A DNA stretch of 64,000 nucleotides from Liolophura sinensis (taxonomy: Eukaryota > Mollusca > Polyplacophora > Chitonida > Chitonidae), in NCBI RefSeq assembly GCF_032854445.1, contig NC_088295.1, forward strand, positions 65,949,249-66,013,248, read 5' to 3'. Within the stretch, counting starts at the first letter, position 1, and the number at the start of each line of letters is the position of its first letter. Below are positions 32,655 to 45,500 of this stretch, one piece after another. The notes beneath the pieces are model-generated. The model made no database searches and had not been told where the DNA came from. It saw nothing but the letters and a program-made list of their open reading frames with translations. The translations under genes and the position numbers were made by a program.

Positions 32655-33920
32655 AAAAAGAAGTAAGAACACTTAACTATGAGCTTTGGATCAAGATCTC
32701 ATGCAGACTGCAAAATGAACGATTTGTAAGAACATTTAACTGTGAGCTGTGGGTCAGGATCTTACGCAGACGGCAAAATGAACGATTTGCAAGAACACTT
32801 AACTATAAGTTTTGGATCAGGATCTCATGCAGACTGCAAAATGAACGATTTGTAACAGCACTTAACTATAAGCTTTGGGTCAGGATCTCATGCAGACTGC
32901 AAAATGAACGATTTGTAACAGCACTTAACTGTGAGCTGTGGGTCAGGATCTTACGCAGACTGCAAAGTAAACGATTTTCAAGAACACTTAACTGTGAGCT
33001 GTGGGTCAGGATCTTACGCAGACTGCAAAGTAAACGATTTGTAACAGCACTTAACTATAAGTTTTGGATCAGGATCTCATGCAGACTGCAAAATGAACGA
33101 TTTGTAACAGCACTTAACTAGAAGCTTTGGGTCAGGATCTCATGCAGACTGCAAAATGAACGATTTGTAACAGCACTTAACTGTGAGCTGTGGGTCAGGA
33201 TCTTACGCAGACTGCAAAGTAAACGATTTTCAAGAACACTTAACTGTGAGCTGTGGGTCAGGATCTTACGCAGACTGCAAAGTAAACGATTTGTAACAGC
33301 ACTTAACTATAAGTTTTGGATCAGGATCTCATGCAGACTGCAAAATGAACGATTTGTAACAGCACTTAACTAGAAGCTTTGGGTCAGGATCTCATGCAGA
33401 CTGCAAAATGAACGATTTGTAAGAACACTTAACTATAAGTTTTGGATCAGGATCTCATGCAGACTGCAAAATGAACGATTTGTAACAGCACTTAACTAGA
33501 AGCTTTGGGTCAGGATCTCATGCAGACTGCAAAATGAACGATTTGTAAGAACACTTAACTGTGAGCTGTGGGTCAGGATCTTACGCAGACTGCAAAGTAA
33601 ACGATTTTCAAGAACACTTAACTGTGAACTTTGGGTCAGAATCTTACGTAGACTGCAAAATGAACAAATTGTAAGAACATTTATCTGTGAGCTGTGGGTC
33701 AGCATCTAAAACCGACGGCAAAATAAATAAACAAAATGAAACTATGAGCTTTGGGTCAGGATCTCATGCGGACTGCCAAGTCAGCAAACTGTAAGAACAC
33801 TTAACTGTGAGCTTAAGGTTACGATCTCATGTAGACTGCAAACTAAACATTTGTTTAGTTAGAGCAATTACTGTGAGCTTTGAGTCAGGATCTCGCACAG
33901 ATAGTAAAATAAAGGAATTG
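32655..33920 (+). repeat. 63-bp minisatellite with higher-order units, about 19 copies
   Basis: Units carry CACTTAACTGTGAGCTGTGG, GTCAGGATCTTACGCAGACT and GCAAAATGAACGATTTG. Two main unit types alternate (TGTGAGCTGTGG/TTACGC and TATAAGCTTTGG/TCATGC). A block of four units is repeated at an offset of exactly 252 bp (for example 32971 and 33223), showing recent multi-unit duplication. The last five units are more diverged. As 63 is divisible by three, one frame stays open over many units (32534-33121). Confidence 0.95.
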
Positions 33921-34797
33921 TCAGAGTATTCAGAGTTTTACAGATGCGAACAAAACCGAGCCAAAATCTTGATGACAAAATGTCGACGTTGTAGGCGTAA
34001 TTTTTGAATCTTTAGTGCTTTATACCACTCGTAAGCTATATCAATATTTGCACTAAAATATGCCTACAAGAACTATGTCTTCCACTGTGACCAGTGTTGT
34101 GAGGTTAGAGCTGTAGCCGGGCAAAATTCTTAAGCTTACCTCTTGTCAAGTGGTGTAATAAATAGCATGGAACATTATTTAAATTCGTCCACACGCAGCA
34201 CTTATCACAGCCAACATCAACTTGCTTGTGTTGTTGTAAGTGACATGGAGTGCAAGAAATGCACATTAGCACTCCTTGATCGCAAAACATGTTATATTAC
34301 ATACCCAGATGAAAACTAATCGGAATTTCTTCATGTTTGCCAGCGGTAGTATAATGTCCTCGGGCCACTGCTGGTTAAAGTTTACCCTGTGTCAGCTGCA
34401 CTGACAGTATGAGGAATCGATTTGTGCTTTCTGGAGGAATATTATGACTCGGGAGAACTAGTAAGCTGTACAGCTGCTAAACATTAAAAACTGGGCCTAC
34501 GGTCAATGGCTGATTCCATTGTACATTTTACGATGGTTGTATGGTGTCGTTATTTCATGGCTACAAGTCCTAGAGCTAATAGAGTGCGTAAATTTATCAA
34601 AGTAGCTCCCGTAACGATTTATATATTTCAGGCATTAGTGCTTAGATGTACCACACTATTTGTTAATGATAGAAATTCTTGCGCTGTTGTAATCAATACG
34701 AGTAAATATGAGCTGATTTAAGAGCCACACAATGGCGTATTAAGGTGAAAGAGGGACAGAATACCTCTGACATAAATATATGTGTTCAATATACAAT
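33921..34797 (+). other. Non-coding stretch
   Basis: No recognisable gene or repeat on either strand. Confidence 0.5.
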
Positions 34798-34942
34798 GTA
34801 TTTATTTATGTTTGACTGATGTTTTACGATGTACCCTAGAATATTTCACTTATACGACGGCGGCCAGCATTATGGTGGGAGGAAACCGAGCAGAGCCTGG
34901 GGAAAAACGCACGAAAATCCGCAGGTTTTCAACATACTACAC
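34798..34942 (-). mobile_element. SINE-A 3' half
   Basis: Tail, TAGAATATTTCACTTATACG, GGCGGCCAGCATTATGGTGG and the central part up to CGCAGGTTTT. Confidence 0.82.
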
Positions 34943-35009
34943 TGGTAGCATAATTATATACTATGTGGTAGGAAAAAGGTTATACGGTTAACATTTGTTC
35001 ATGTATTGA

Positions 35010-35097
35010 CTTATTATTTGCTGTTTTACCCTGGTAGGCCTACTCTAGAATATTTCACTTATACGACAGCGGCAACAGTCCCTGGGGGGGACCCACA
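35010..35097 (-). mobile_element. SINE-A fragment
   Basis: TGCTGTTTTACCCTGG, CTAGAATATTTCACTTATAC and GACAGCGGCAACAG, then it breaks off. Only 70 bases from the preceding copy. Confidence 0.65.
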
Positions 35098-35639
35098 GTT
35101 CACATTTCATACTGGAAACTAGATGTTTGACACTGAGGTCTCTTGTTCCAATCCTAGGGGGAACTGCCGCCAGCTTTTTATCAACAGTATCAGTACAACT
35201 AACGTCCAATTAAAGAAATATGCTACTGTCTTAAAAATGCGTACTAATTGTTATTGCATGGCCGTTGTTCATAGTTCGCATAGTTCTGCCCACAAACGTT
35301 AAATTCAGTGTATGTCAAATCGTGTGCTCCATAAATTACAAGTGTTTAAAAATCCTGACTCAGTCTTAAGGCGCTTGATAAATATGGGCCCAGAAAATGA
35401 TTTCATAGAGATTTTACAGACACTTAAGCTCTTTTCTGATCACATGATTAAGTACAAATGATAAGATTGCACGGGGAACATAACCGTAGCCCGACGTTAC
35501 TAACGTATTTTCTCTCTCAGTGCCAGGAATGGGTGAGACGGTAACTGTCGATTAGCTATCCAGCACCACGTCAATGTCCTCTTACCTAACTCTGACAAAG
35601 AACAGATGTAAGACAAAACAGGGTCACATTTTCATGAAG

Positions 35640-36400
35640 ACGTCTCACCCATCTATTGCCTTAAAGCCATCCCGGTGATTTACGATCCCATCGACAACTG
35701 CCACTGCCTTCTGAGTAACTGAGCGAATATCGCTCTACTGAGGCATCACTTGCATAACAATTGCACTCACACCCTCAAAGGCTTGCCTGGGGACAAGAAA
35801 GTGATAGAATACCTGTCCGACCCAGAGAGTTACTAGCCGCCATCGGCAAGGTTTTCTTTTACCAACAACCCCGTCGTGGTTAGCTTCGGTCATAACTGAT
35901 CGCTGCTGCAAGATGAAGGGTCAGTAGCATCACTTTGCTCTTGGATAGGGAGAGAATTCGCGGCTGTCTTGATCCTGGAGTGGATAGACGAGTCGCTGAT
36001 CACGATGAATAGGATATTGTACTGGTCGTTTGGGGATATTATCCACAAAGAAGAAAACGACTCGCCAGTGCTCTCCCGCGACGATCTGGCATACAAACAC
36101 TCCAAATGGGCGATATCTATTTACAGGATATATACGCACTTTTTTGGGAAACTTCAGAACGAAGTTGAAAATGGCGACGAGGAGTTTCAGCAGGAAGTGG
36201 CAGGATTTCGCTAATGTTTTGGAAGAAATGCGCGGTTTCTGTGACGGACGTGATTGACAGGACCACAGCTCCATGTTCCTCCCGGGTGGCACGCAGCTTT
36301 GGGTTTTATTATACAACTGATAGCTGCAAACTTCTTTCAGCGAGTGCTAAACAGCTGAGGAACACTGTAAGACAACGACAGGGTTTACTATTAGAGTCAA
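35640..36400 (+). pseudogene. Galactose-3-O-sulfotransferase-type pseudogene
   Basis: Paralogue of 28191-29339. Matches: KVIEYLSDPESY near 35800, FTNNP near 35860, REFAAVLILEWIDESLITMN near 35950-36010, SKWAISIYRIYTHFFGKLQN near 36100-36160 and LRNTVRQRQGLLLE near 36355-36395. Breaks: an in-frame TAG after ESY near 35835, a second stop before 35910, and a frameshift near 36205-36215. The N-terminal PAPS-binding half is missing or unrecognisable. No introns, like the intact copy. Confidence 0.85.
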
Positions 36401-36859
36401 ATAGTGTAAAGTTCATCAGTGAGGACAAAGGTTTACCACTGCAGTACATACATAAAGATGGTGGAAATACAACCCATCAGAGGCTACATATATAACATAA
36501 TTAAAGACGTGCTGCATAAAGAGTAAAACGCTGGCGAATGGTCACACGTAACCCGTGAAATACGGCCTCTGGTCAGTTTACCTCAGTCAGGGTTTTTTTC
36601 TATGTGTTCATGTAAATGCATAAATAGCAGAAATTTACACTCCCAATATCACCATGGCTTAAGCAAAATTAGGTACAAAAAATGGCCATGATGTTAATTG
36701 TGATTTATTAGACGTCACAGGTCTAGAATTACTAAAAATGCCCTGTTGTCATCAAATTTAGCATACAATCACATTAAAACAATGCAAAGGGACCAGGGCG
36801 TGGTTATCATTTTTGCAGAGCACCAAAGCTTACCACTACAGTATACAAAAAAGAAAACA

Positions 36860-36980
36860 AAAAACAAGAAGACTTTTACCTCGAACTCAAGAATAATTCA
36901 CTCACACCACGGCAGACATTATATTGTGCATGAAACCGGGTGGATTCGCGGGTTGCTGGCAGAACTTCCCATGAATGATT
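36860..36980 (-). mobile_element. SINE-A, diverged
   Basis: CGAACTCAAGAATAATTCAC, ACGGCAGACATTATATTGTG and CGCGGGTTGCTGGCAGAACT follow the SINE-A order in reverse. Confidence 0.7.
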
Positions 36981-37252
36981 AGTTTCATAATTATCAACAC
37001 CATCACAATGGTGATGATTATGATAACTACTGAGGTAATAGGGAGGAAAATTTTTCTTTGAAGAAAAGAAAATAAATAAATAAATAAGAACGACAACTGG
37101 ACACGCGATTGTCCAGTTGCGAGTCCCTAGTTATCTCCCCTGTTCCAGGCCTGCAGACAGGGGAATGCTTTACACTGCAGGCCATAGCACTGATGTTTGT
37201 GACGCTTCACCGGAAACCATGACAGTCAGACCGAATTAGGCTTTGTCAATTC

Positions 37253-37258
37253 TTTATT
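37253..37258 (-). terminator. Possible mdm2 polyadenylation signal
   Basis: TTTATT on the + strand (AATAAA in gene sense) about 640 bases after the mdm2 stop codon. The intervening 37260-37894 is AT-rich with no other feature and would be the 3' UTR. Confidence 0.4.
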
Positions 37259-37894
37259 CGGCATTAGTGTTTTTTAGTAACATTTCTGATGGTTATGTAT
37301 ACGTGAACAAGCATGCTCTCCTTTTGTAATGTAGAAAGCTTTACACATCAGAATATTATTTTCAAATGCCAGCTCACATAAATACATGGAACATCTCTTC
37401 ACATAATGATAAGCTAAATGCTGCCTCTAACAAAACAAGAGTTAATACTGCTAAACATCATACATACACAACCTCGAGAAAAAGCCCTTTGGGCAGTTGT
37501 TAACCTAAAGCGTATCAGAAATCCCTTCCACAAAATGCAAGTGACTGGGAAACATTTTTAACAATCCATGATTAAATCAAAAACTGAACAATTCATACAA
37601 TAAACATTGTTTTTATCATTTAAAAAAAAATAAAAGAATGTAGCACAACTAATGAATCATTTCTCAACAAACAGTTTTAAACATTCTAATTAACATAGTT
37701 CTTCCTGTCATGGTATTTAAAACACCTGGCACTATATAAACTCAGAGCATCCATATTAGCACATCCATTTTGTTTTGCTGTAGTTCAAAGCTTCAAGTAC
37801 TGCTATAAACATGATGAGACAACTTCAAAAGTATCTTCAATAAAATATCACAAGTGGGGCTCTTCTGTTAAAATACAAACAGGAGTGTGCAAAA

Positions 37895-38773
37895 TTACAT
37901 GAGATAGTTCTTCGTCACGTGAGAGATGGGACGACGACACACGGGGCAGGAGCGTCCACGCTTCTTCAGTGTTTTGGCGCAGCCATAACAGCAAACCTGG
38001 TGCGAAGTTTTCCCATGTATTATGCAAGAATTTTTTGGCTTTGAAAGACAAATCATACATAAGTCCTTGAACTGTTCACTAAGGGATGACTGGTAGTTAG
38101 ACAAAGTCGTTCTGACTTCCATGCCGTCTTCTTTGGCATGTTTGCTCTTGCAATTGGGGGTTGTTTTCTTCGTGGGGCTCTGTAAGGGGCTCCTGGAACT
38201 CATGGACTTCTGACTGCCCTGACTAGATGTGGCTGGCCCCATTCCTATCCCAGAGTCATAACGTGACAGTTTTGTGGGCGTCCAGGCATTCCCTAGTTTT
38301 GGGGAGGCTGCAGTGGACGGACGAGCAGGGGAAGATGACTGCGGAGGGGATAATCTCACCGAGGCTGGATTATGGGATGAAGAAGAGGATGATGATGATG
38401 ATATAGGTGAGTGAAGAGAATTGGACGGACGTGAAACATCTCTAGATGCTCCTGGTGATGGCCTGACGCCTCGTGAGGTCTTCTGGCGCACACGTCGTCG
38501 CTTTCGCGCCCGTTCACTATCCGAAGAGGACAGGCCACTTGGGGCGGAGAGAGATCGCTTAAAATAACTCTGGTTCCGAAACTCTGGAAGCCATCCTGGC
38601 CGTAACTTCCAGCATCGGTCGCAGAATCTCTGAACAGGGGTGTTGACATTGTCACACTCTCCACACCTCCACTTGTCGGCTTCGCTCAACTCCTCATCAG
38701 AATCTGATGAGCTGGACGCACTAGAATCAGCCCAGAATTCAACGTCACTGTCCTCACATACAACCAGCACATC
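37895..38773 (-). CDS. MDM2: mdm2 last exon: zinc finger, linker and RING
   Basis: Starts DVLVVCEDSDVEFWADSSAS after TTTCCAG and ends with TAA at 37895. RanBP2 zinc finger (WRCGECDNVN…FCDRCW) near the start, then about 170 residues rich in Ser and Pro with KRRRVRQK, then the RING (LCMICLSKPKNSCIIHGKTS … GRSCPVCRRP). YDSGIGMGP resembles a DSGxxS degron but has Met where the second Ser is needed. Confidence 0.95.
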   Translation of the reverse strand, partial: DVLVVCEDSDVEFWADSSASSSSDSDEELSEADKWRCGECDNVNTPVQRFCDRCWKLRPGWLPEFRNQSYFKRSLSAPSGLSSSDSERARKRRRVRQKTSRGVRPSPGASRDVSRPSNSLHSPISSSSSSSSSHNPASVRLSPPQSSSPARPSTAASPKLGNAWTPTKLSRYDSGIGMGPATSSQGSQKSMSSRSPLQSPTKKTTPNCKSKHAKEDGMEVRTTLSNYQSSLSEQFKDLCMICLSKPKNSCIIHGKTSHQVCCYGCAKTLKKRGRSCPVCRRPISHVTKNYLM

Positions 38774-39479
38774 CTGGAAATGGGAAAAAGAACAGATTTG
38801 TCAATTCATCCCTCTTAAATGTGCCCAAATTCTAAATGAATGATTACAGCTTTACACAAACACGTCATCATACTGTATTTTAATATTTTGTTAAGATGAG
38901 AATATATAAGAACCAGGAATGAATCTCAAATTACGAATTTCTGCGACAAAAAAATATTAATAGAATTTATGTAAACAGTCAATATTAATATTTATTTATT
39001 GGGAGATGGCAGTAATCTAAAAAAGATGCTGAACGGGATATGGTGGAAAATATGAAAAATAAATTTTGGGGTTATCAATACTGACCTCAGACCCATCTGA
39101 GCTGCCCTCGCTGAGCTCAGTAATGAAATCACTCTCCCTGTCAGACTCAACCTCATACTCTACAGAGAAAGTATCGTCTGTATCTATGTGGACAGAGATC
39201 TGATCTTCCTCCACAAACCAGAGATCATCCGAGGAGTCCTTCACACGAACTGTCTCCTTACCCTGTATGGCAAAAAGAAGAGAAACATAACGTCAGTAAG
39301 TTGACCTGTCTCATGAATGCCAGTGCCTGTATTATAATGTCATTCATGAACATAAAGATTCAAGAGTAAATTTATTAAAGAAAAGTTTTGCAAAAGTGGG
39401 GAAAAAACACCAATCGAAAAATCGATATATACATGTATATATATATATATCAATCAACAAAAAACATCACAAGAGCTGA

Positions 39480-39514
<35 letters not shown>

Positions 39515-42500
39515 ACAGAAAACATCACAAGAGCTAAGTGTATAAAATACTGCTACCTTAATAATTGACTTATCTCAATCTTTATTAATATCATAAAAAA
39601 GTAAAGAAAAAGTAGGTTTATTTCAAACACAAAATGCATCTTTAGTATAAATCCTGCATAGCAAGAAATCTATTGCACTGGTTACAGAAAGGTTTTTGCA
39701 AATATAATATACAATACACATAAACGCAACCAACCTGTACACTCAGAACTTCACTGTCATCTGAAGTCTCCATTTTGACAGTGAAGTACCATGGGTAGCC
39801 GGACGACTCTGTGTCATTCTGGATGGTCAAGGATGCCCTCCGTTTGGATTGTCTCCCTTCTGACTCGCTCGAAGATTTCCCTGTAATGCAAGAGGGTTAA
39901 GGCTAAATAAAGCATGGCCATCTTTACATTTACACATTTATAGTGGTTGATAACAGCCATTGGGAATACCTGCGTCATAAATTGGTCCGGTGGGGGGTGG
40001 GGTAGGGTGGGGTAGGGTGTGGGTGTGGGGGGGTAGGGTGGGGGGGGTAGGGTGTGGGGTGGGGTAGGGTGGGGGGAACCCATGATCATCTGTAAAGTGC
40101 TGACAGACCTTCCCACATACAACCGCAGAGGAAGCTAGCATGAGCTGGACTTGATCTCACAGCTACTGCTCTGGGAATATGCTCCTGGGTCATTGTACCA
40201 CTGTTACCTGTTACATGAAGATGGCAGCAATTAAGTTTCCTGTAATTAAGGTCATACTTTATGCTGTTTCCCAAATGATATGATACTAATCTTTCATTTT
40301 CAAACAGTATTTCTTGGATTTCATTACTTGTTGTGTAATGTCGTGTAATATTTTCACTACACCGCATGCCAATAAATTAGAGGTACAGAACGTTTTCTTG
40401 AAGCCCTTACCATGTAAGCATCTTGATTGAATGAATACAGTGTAAACACCCATATGGTTCAAATACTAATCTTCCTCATGGAGAATTGATTTTAACATTT
40501 ATGACAGCCAACGTGTGCAAGATATGCATTGGGTTAAAATACAAATCTACAAATCTTGTGAATTCATTTCAACATTTATTAAAACCAATCTCCTGGTCAA
40601 AGTTGTGAATGTTGCATGAATTGAGGCATGAGTCAGTATCGACAGTTATGGACTAATCAAAAGCAGGCTAGTTTAATGAGTTGTGCTATCATTACACTAG
40701 GGGTGTGGAAACTTGTACAGGCAAGTCAGCACACCTTACAGTCTGCGGGATCAGGTGAAACCCTTTGTGTTTGCATAATTCAAATGGTAGTGAACTGCCT
40801 GGGGTTAACACAGCCGCTGATCCCCTGGTAACAGCGCAAACTGAGGCAGAAAACAAGAGACGGGCAAGCAGAAACATGATAGTGCTCTCCACACAATCAC
40901 TACCTTTAATCAGAGTCCTATTGTAAAGAGATAAATCATGGCAAAAAAAAAAAAAAAACTTCCAGCTTAGGTCAAGTGTCCTCTCGCGTCATAGAAATAT
41001 TTCATTTCGGCAATTTTTCAATACTCAAGGGCCTGGTACAAAAACCACTAATCCGTCAAGTAAATCTCCTTTGTTTGCTTCTGCTTTATGCTTTCCTCAC
41101 TCATTAATGCTGCAACTGATCAGTTAAATGCATGTTGTCAAAGAAACCAGGAGAGTCTGTGTGCACAAACTAATGATTCTTATTATGCTCCATATAAGCA
41201 ATGGACTGAAGAGTCTAACGGGTTGCCTTGGTAACTAAAATCTGAAAGCGGCTATGCCACCATGTTCATTCCAAGCGGATCTCAAACTGACGAGTACTGA
41301 AGTAAATGGCCAAGTCAACATGGTTCGTGTTCAGGATGTCACATTTACCACCATCTTATTTCACAATATTAATGTTATCGCTTGGCTTAATTCACGCAAT
41401 ATTGACTTTCACAAATGCTGCACGCCCAAACAAACAGCCAGCCACATTGATGCAGCAAAGTGTTATGTGTCTTGGCCACTAATTGACAACTTTTTATCAG
41501 GTACATCACACATCACCACGTATATAACATAACGTTACTCAACTAAATCAATACAATTTTTCCGACGCACACACACACATCCTAATCGCAACTGTTTAAT
41601 CTAAATAGGCACCACTTCCATAACAGCCCAAAATAACACACTCAACAGCATTATGACAAGAATGCGAGCTGAATTGACTTTCCTGGACCAAACAGGGCCA
41701 CTTTTGGTGCTAAGAAGCATGCTGTATTTAAAATGGAAGGAAACAAATGTACTCAATGTATACTTCTTGTGAACAGAACATTTATATCAACAGCCAAAGG
41801 TGATGTGAATCATAAAACAAATGATCACATATGCACACCTTCTGCTTGAAAATCTTCCTCAAAAACACTCTGCAACCTAGGACCTCCACTTTTCCTCAAA
41901 AAATATCTGAAGGATATTAAAAATATTATTTGTTATGCATTATTAAAATCCTAAAGGTTGAGATAATAATATCATAAAACAGAAAATGCCAGGTGTTGGG
42001 TGTTACTATTGTAAAGTATTGATTGTGTCCAAAGGGAAGGTAAAAAAAAAAAGTAGCGAAGCTCTAGTAGGCCAGATTGTAATCACAGACGACAGCAAAA
42101 CTCCATTTTGTTTGCTACCAATTAATACCAGACAAGTACCAACAAGTTTTCCTTTGCCCTGACTTGGATCAGGGATGGATTCAATAGGCGTCTCCCATTG
42201 ATAGTCATGCAACATTTAAGGGTGGGCTGGGGTTAATCAATGGGCAGTGATGATAGAGGGAATGCTGTGATCTGCCCAGCACTCCGCGGTGCGCTCACTG
42301 CCTGGATCCATGGCACTCGTGATTGCACGCCATCTCTGCGCACAGGCCTCATTAGCAGCACTGATGAGACAAATCACACCATTCAGCTAAGCCACCTTTG
42401 ACATTAAAGGAGTTGGAAGCAATCTCAATGCTGCCAACAGTCTGTCTAAAGGGTACTGAATTAGCGTTTACAAAAATCTCTCTGAGACATTTTTCCTGTT

Positions 42501-45500
42501 ACACATGCCAATGACCTTAGAGCCTCTCACAGACTCCAAGCTGACCATAAATAATGGAGGAAGAAGGCCACAGCAGGGCGAGAAGGGTGATCCAAGGATC
42601 TATTAAGAATCATCAATTCAGAAATGTTTCAAACTTTACTTGGGCTACAGTATCTAATCCTTATTCAAGGTTGTTTGTTGAATTTTACTCCCGTCACAAA
42701 TATTTTCCACATAATATGCGAAGCATTAGGAAACTGGGAATTAGGAAAGCATTATAATATAATGTACTATGAAATCTGTACCGAAACAGAAAGATTGCCT
42801 CCACGTTTCCAAGCCTGTTTATCTACCACAAAATAATTTAAAAAAACAACAACAACAATACATTAATTAAACTTCCACCGCTTCGATACATACCTGTATA
42901 TAGAGTTGTTTTTTCTCTAAGTTGTCTAAATTTTCTCAAAATCTTATCTGTTCTCACTAACAAAATTAATTTACCTAAAGACATAGATTGGTCTCTTAAA
43001 TATTAATATCCTAGCTAGCCTAAATCAAATGATCAACATTTAATGCCCATACATTGATGCACAAAGAGGGACATGTTGAAGCATTCAAGATTGGGCATGA
43101 CTTGAACATTCAGCTAATAAATGTATAACTCCTAGCATAATATCCCAGCCACCCTGATCCATGCTGGCTGAATGTTTGCACAGGGTATAATAGCGGTTAT
43201 TTTTGATTCTATCTTTTCGTAGACATCTTGTGCATCAAAAGCAAAAAAAAAAAGAAAAAAAAGAAAAAAAGTGGATTGTGGTAAAACATTGACACAGCGT
43301 GTCTGCCTCATAGTTATCATGTCTTGGGCAGGGTAGGGGATAGAGAGGGGAGTGGATTACACCCAAGGATGACAACAGCAGATTCGTGATCCAGAAAAAA
43401 ACAAAACAAAAAGAGAGACATGTTTAGAGGCTGTTTTTCTGTTACCACGACAACCGTCCATGACAACAAATCTGTTCAGGATGTTGAATCATTCGAGAAC
43501 ACAGTTTCGGTTGAGATCAGGTCTGGGAAAGGGAACAAGTTGGAACTTGTTGGGCAAAGTTGCCAACAGTATCCAAGAGCAAGGTGAGAGCAACACACAG
43601 GGAACTTTCATATTATCCCTATAAAACCCTGCATTATATTCCTAGCAGGCTCTGGTAATGACCCATGACACATAAAAATGCAGGCCGAGTTCCGCTCACC
43701 ATCAAAGACACTGCCAGAGATAATTACCATCTTGATTACCTCGAACTTACCCCCTGCCTCCGATAAATCATTTTCAAGTTTCTCAGACTTGTCTCGACAT
43801 GGTTCTGATTTCCAATACAACACATCAATATTGTTGGCACATGGCCAGTAACTTGCATTTTTTTCCCCGTATTTGAAAATTTGAAACATCCCAAGGTTCT
43901 GTACATTTACACTCTTCCTGAAAGGTAGAGTCTGCTTATTGATTAATTGATGGGATTTCACCGGCCGATTTTCACATATATCACATTCCAGATTTCCAAG
44001 CATTTGACACTTATCAATACTGAATTGGCACTCAGCCAGATATATGGGCTTTTCCCTCAGAGTTGGTACTGAGTCAGAGCTATGTGAACACGTATACTTC
44101 TTGACATGCCCTGGTTCAGAAATGTAAACCTACTCATACTAGGTTCATGACAGCTAAAAAAATCCATCAATGTATGATGTATATCTGACACAATCTACCT
44201 GTATGTATCTTCTACCCCCACCTCTCCCATGAATAGCCCACAATAACTGTTTTGCATATACAATGTACATGATTAAAGCAGTAAAATGGAGGAATGGAGA
44301 AACAGTAAAAACATGGAATGTAATATCCTTCAATAAGACAAAATAAATAAGTTATATCCAATATACACACAAAAAACAAACAGAAAACCAGCAAATATAT
44401 CAACTTTGTCTGCTTACAGACAACGCTGTCTTCAATTACAGAAACCCTGCCATCAGTTATCAGTTTGCCTTAATTGTCAGATTTTTGACACCTGGCCAAT
44501 GATAATTATTCAAACTCGAAACAAGTCAACAAAACACAAGAAGATAATTTGGATTAATTAGGATTTCATTTCATACAAATAACCTGAACTATTTATATTA
44601 TTTATTTATTTATTTAACTGGAGTTTTATGTCGTACTCAAGAATATTTCACTTATCTAATGGCAGTCAACATTATGTTGGGGGGAAACTGGGTAGAGCCA
44701 TGGGGAATCCCATGACCAGGCCTTAAATGACACTAAAACGTAAGCAAAATACATCTGAACTAAATAAATATGAATCTTACCACGAGACCGCTTCCTGGAC
44801 GTGCGTTCTGCACCAGTTGCAGATGTGCGAGACACATTGGGTGTTGATGACGCAGCACTGGAGTTTGGTGCAGCAGAACTTGGCACTGCCTCTGTTGTTG
44901 TTGTTGTACTGCTGATAGGAGATTGAGATCGTACAGAGATACTGAGTGCCACGCCCGTGGCTGGACCAGAGAGGTAACTCTCAGACTGTGAGGTAAAATA
45001 AAGTCAAATGTAATACGAATGAAAACTCTGTTGTTGATGTATCTTTGCTCTAAAATACTAAAGTATATCAGAAAACACAGGATGGATCTGAAAAAACTTT
45101 GTGTCTTAATTATCATACTTCAAGAGGCTGTTCTCAAAACTTTGAACTACAACAGGAATGTTATCAGTTATTAAAATACAGCTTCACTTCAATGGATATC
45201 ACAACAATAACGTAACATTTTTATGTAATGTATACATTACATGTATGTTCACTGAAGAAGAAAAATAACTGACCATAACTTCATACATAAACCTCAATGT
45301 TCGCTTAAAATGGATTTAATTGAGAACATTTTAATCATTAAAGTAAAATTACTGTAATTCTTCAAAGTTTTGCATGTTTGCAAGGTGTTTATTCAAGCAC
45401 ATTCTGAAGCCATTGTTCTGTGTACACTGATAACATTATCCTATTTGTGAAGCCCTGATATTGGCCAACCCAACCAATGTAGTTTTGTCTCCAAAATCAA

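Noticed and set aside
39990-40075. Interstitial telomere repeat
   Set aside because: The units are irregular GGGG/TAGGG/GTG mixtures, not TTAGGG, and the block sits inside a SINE.
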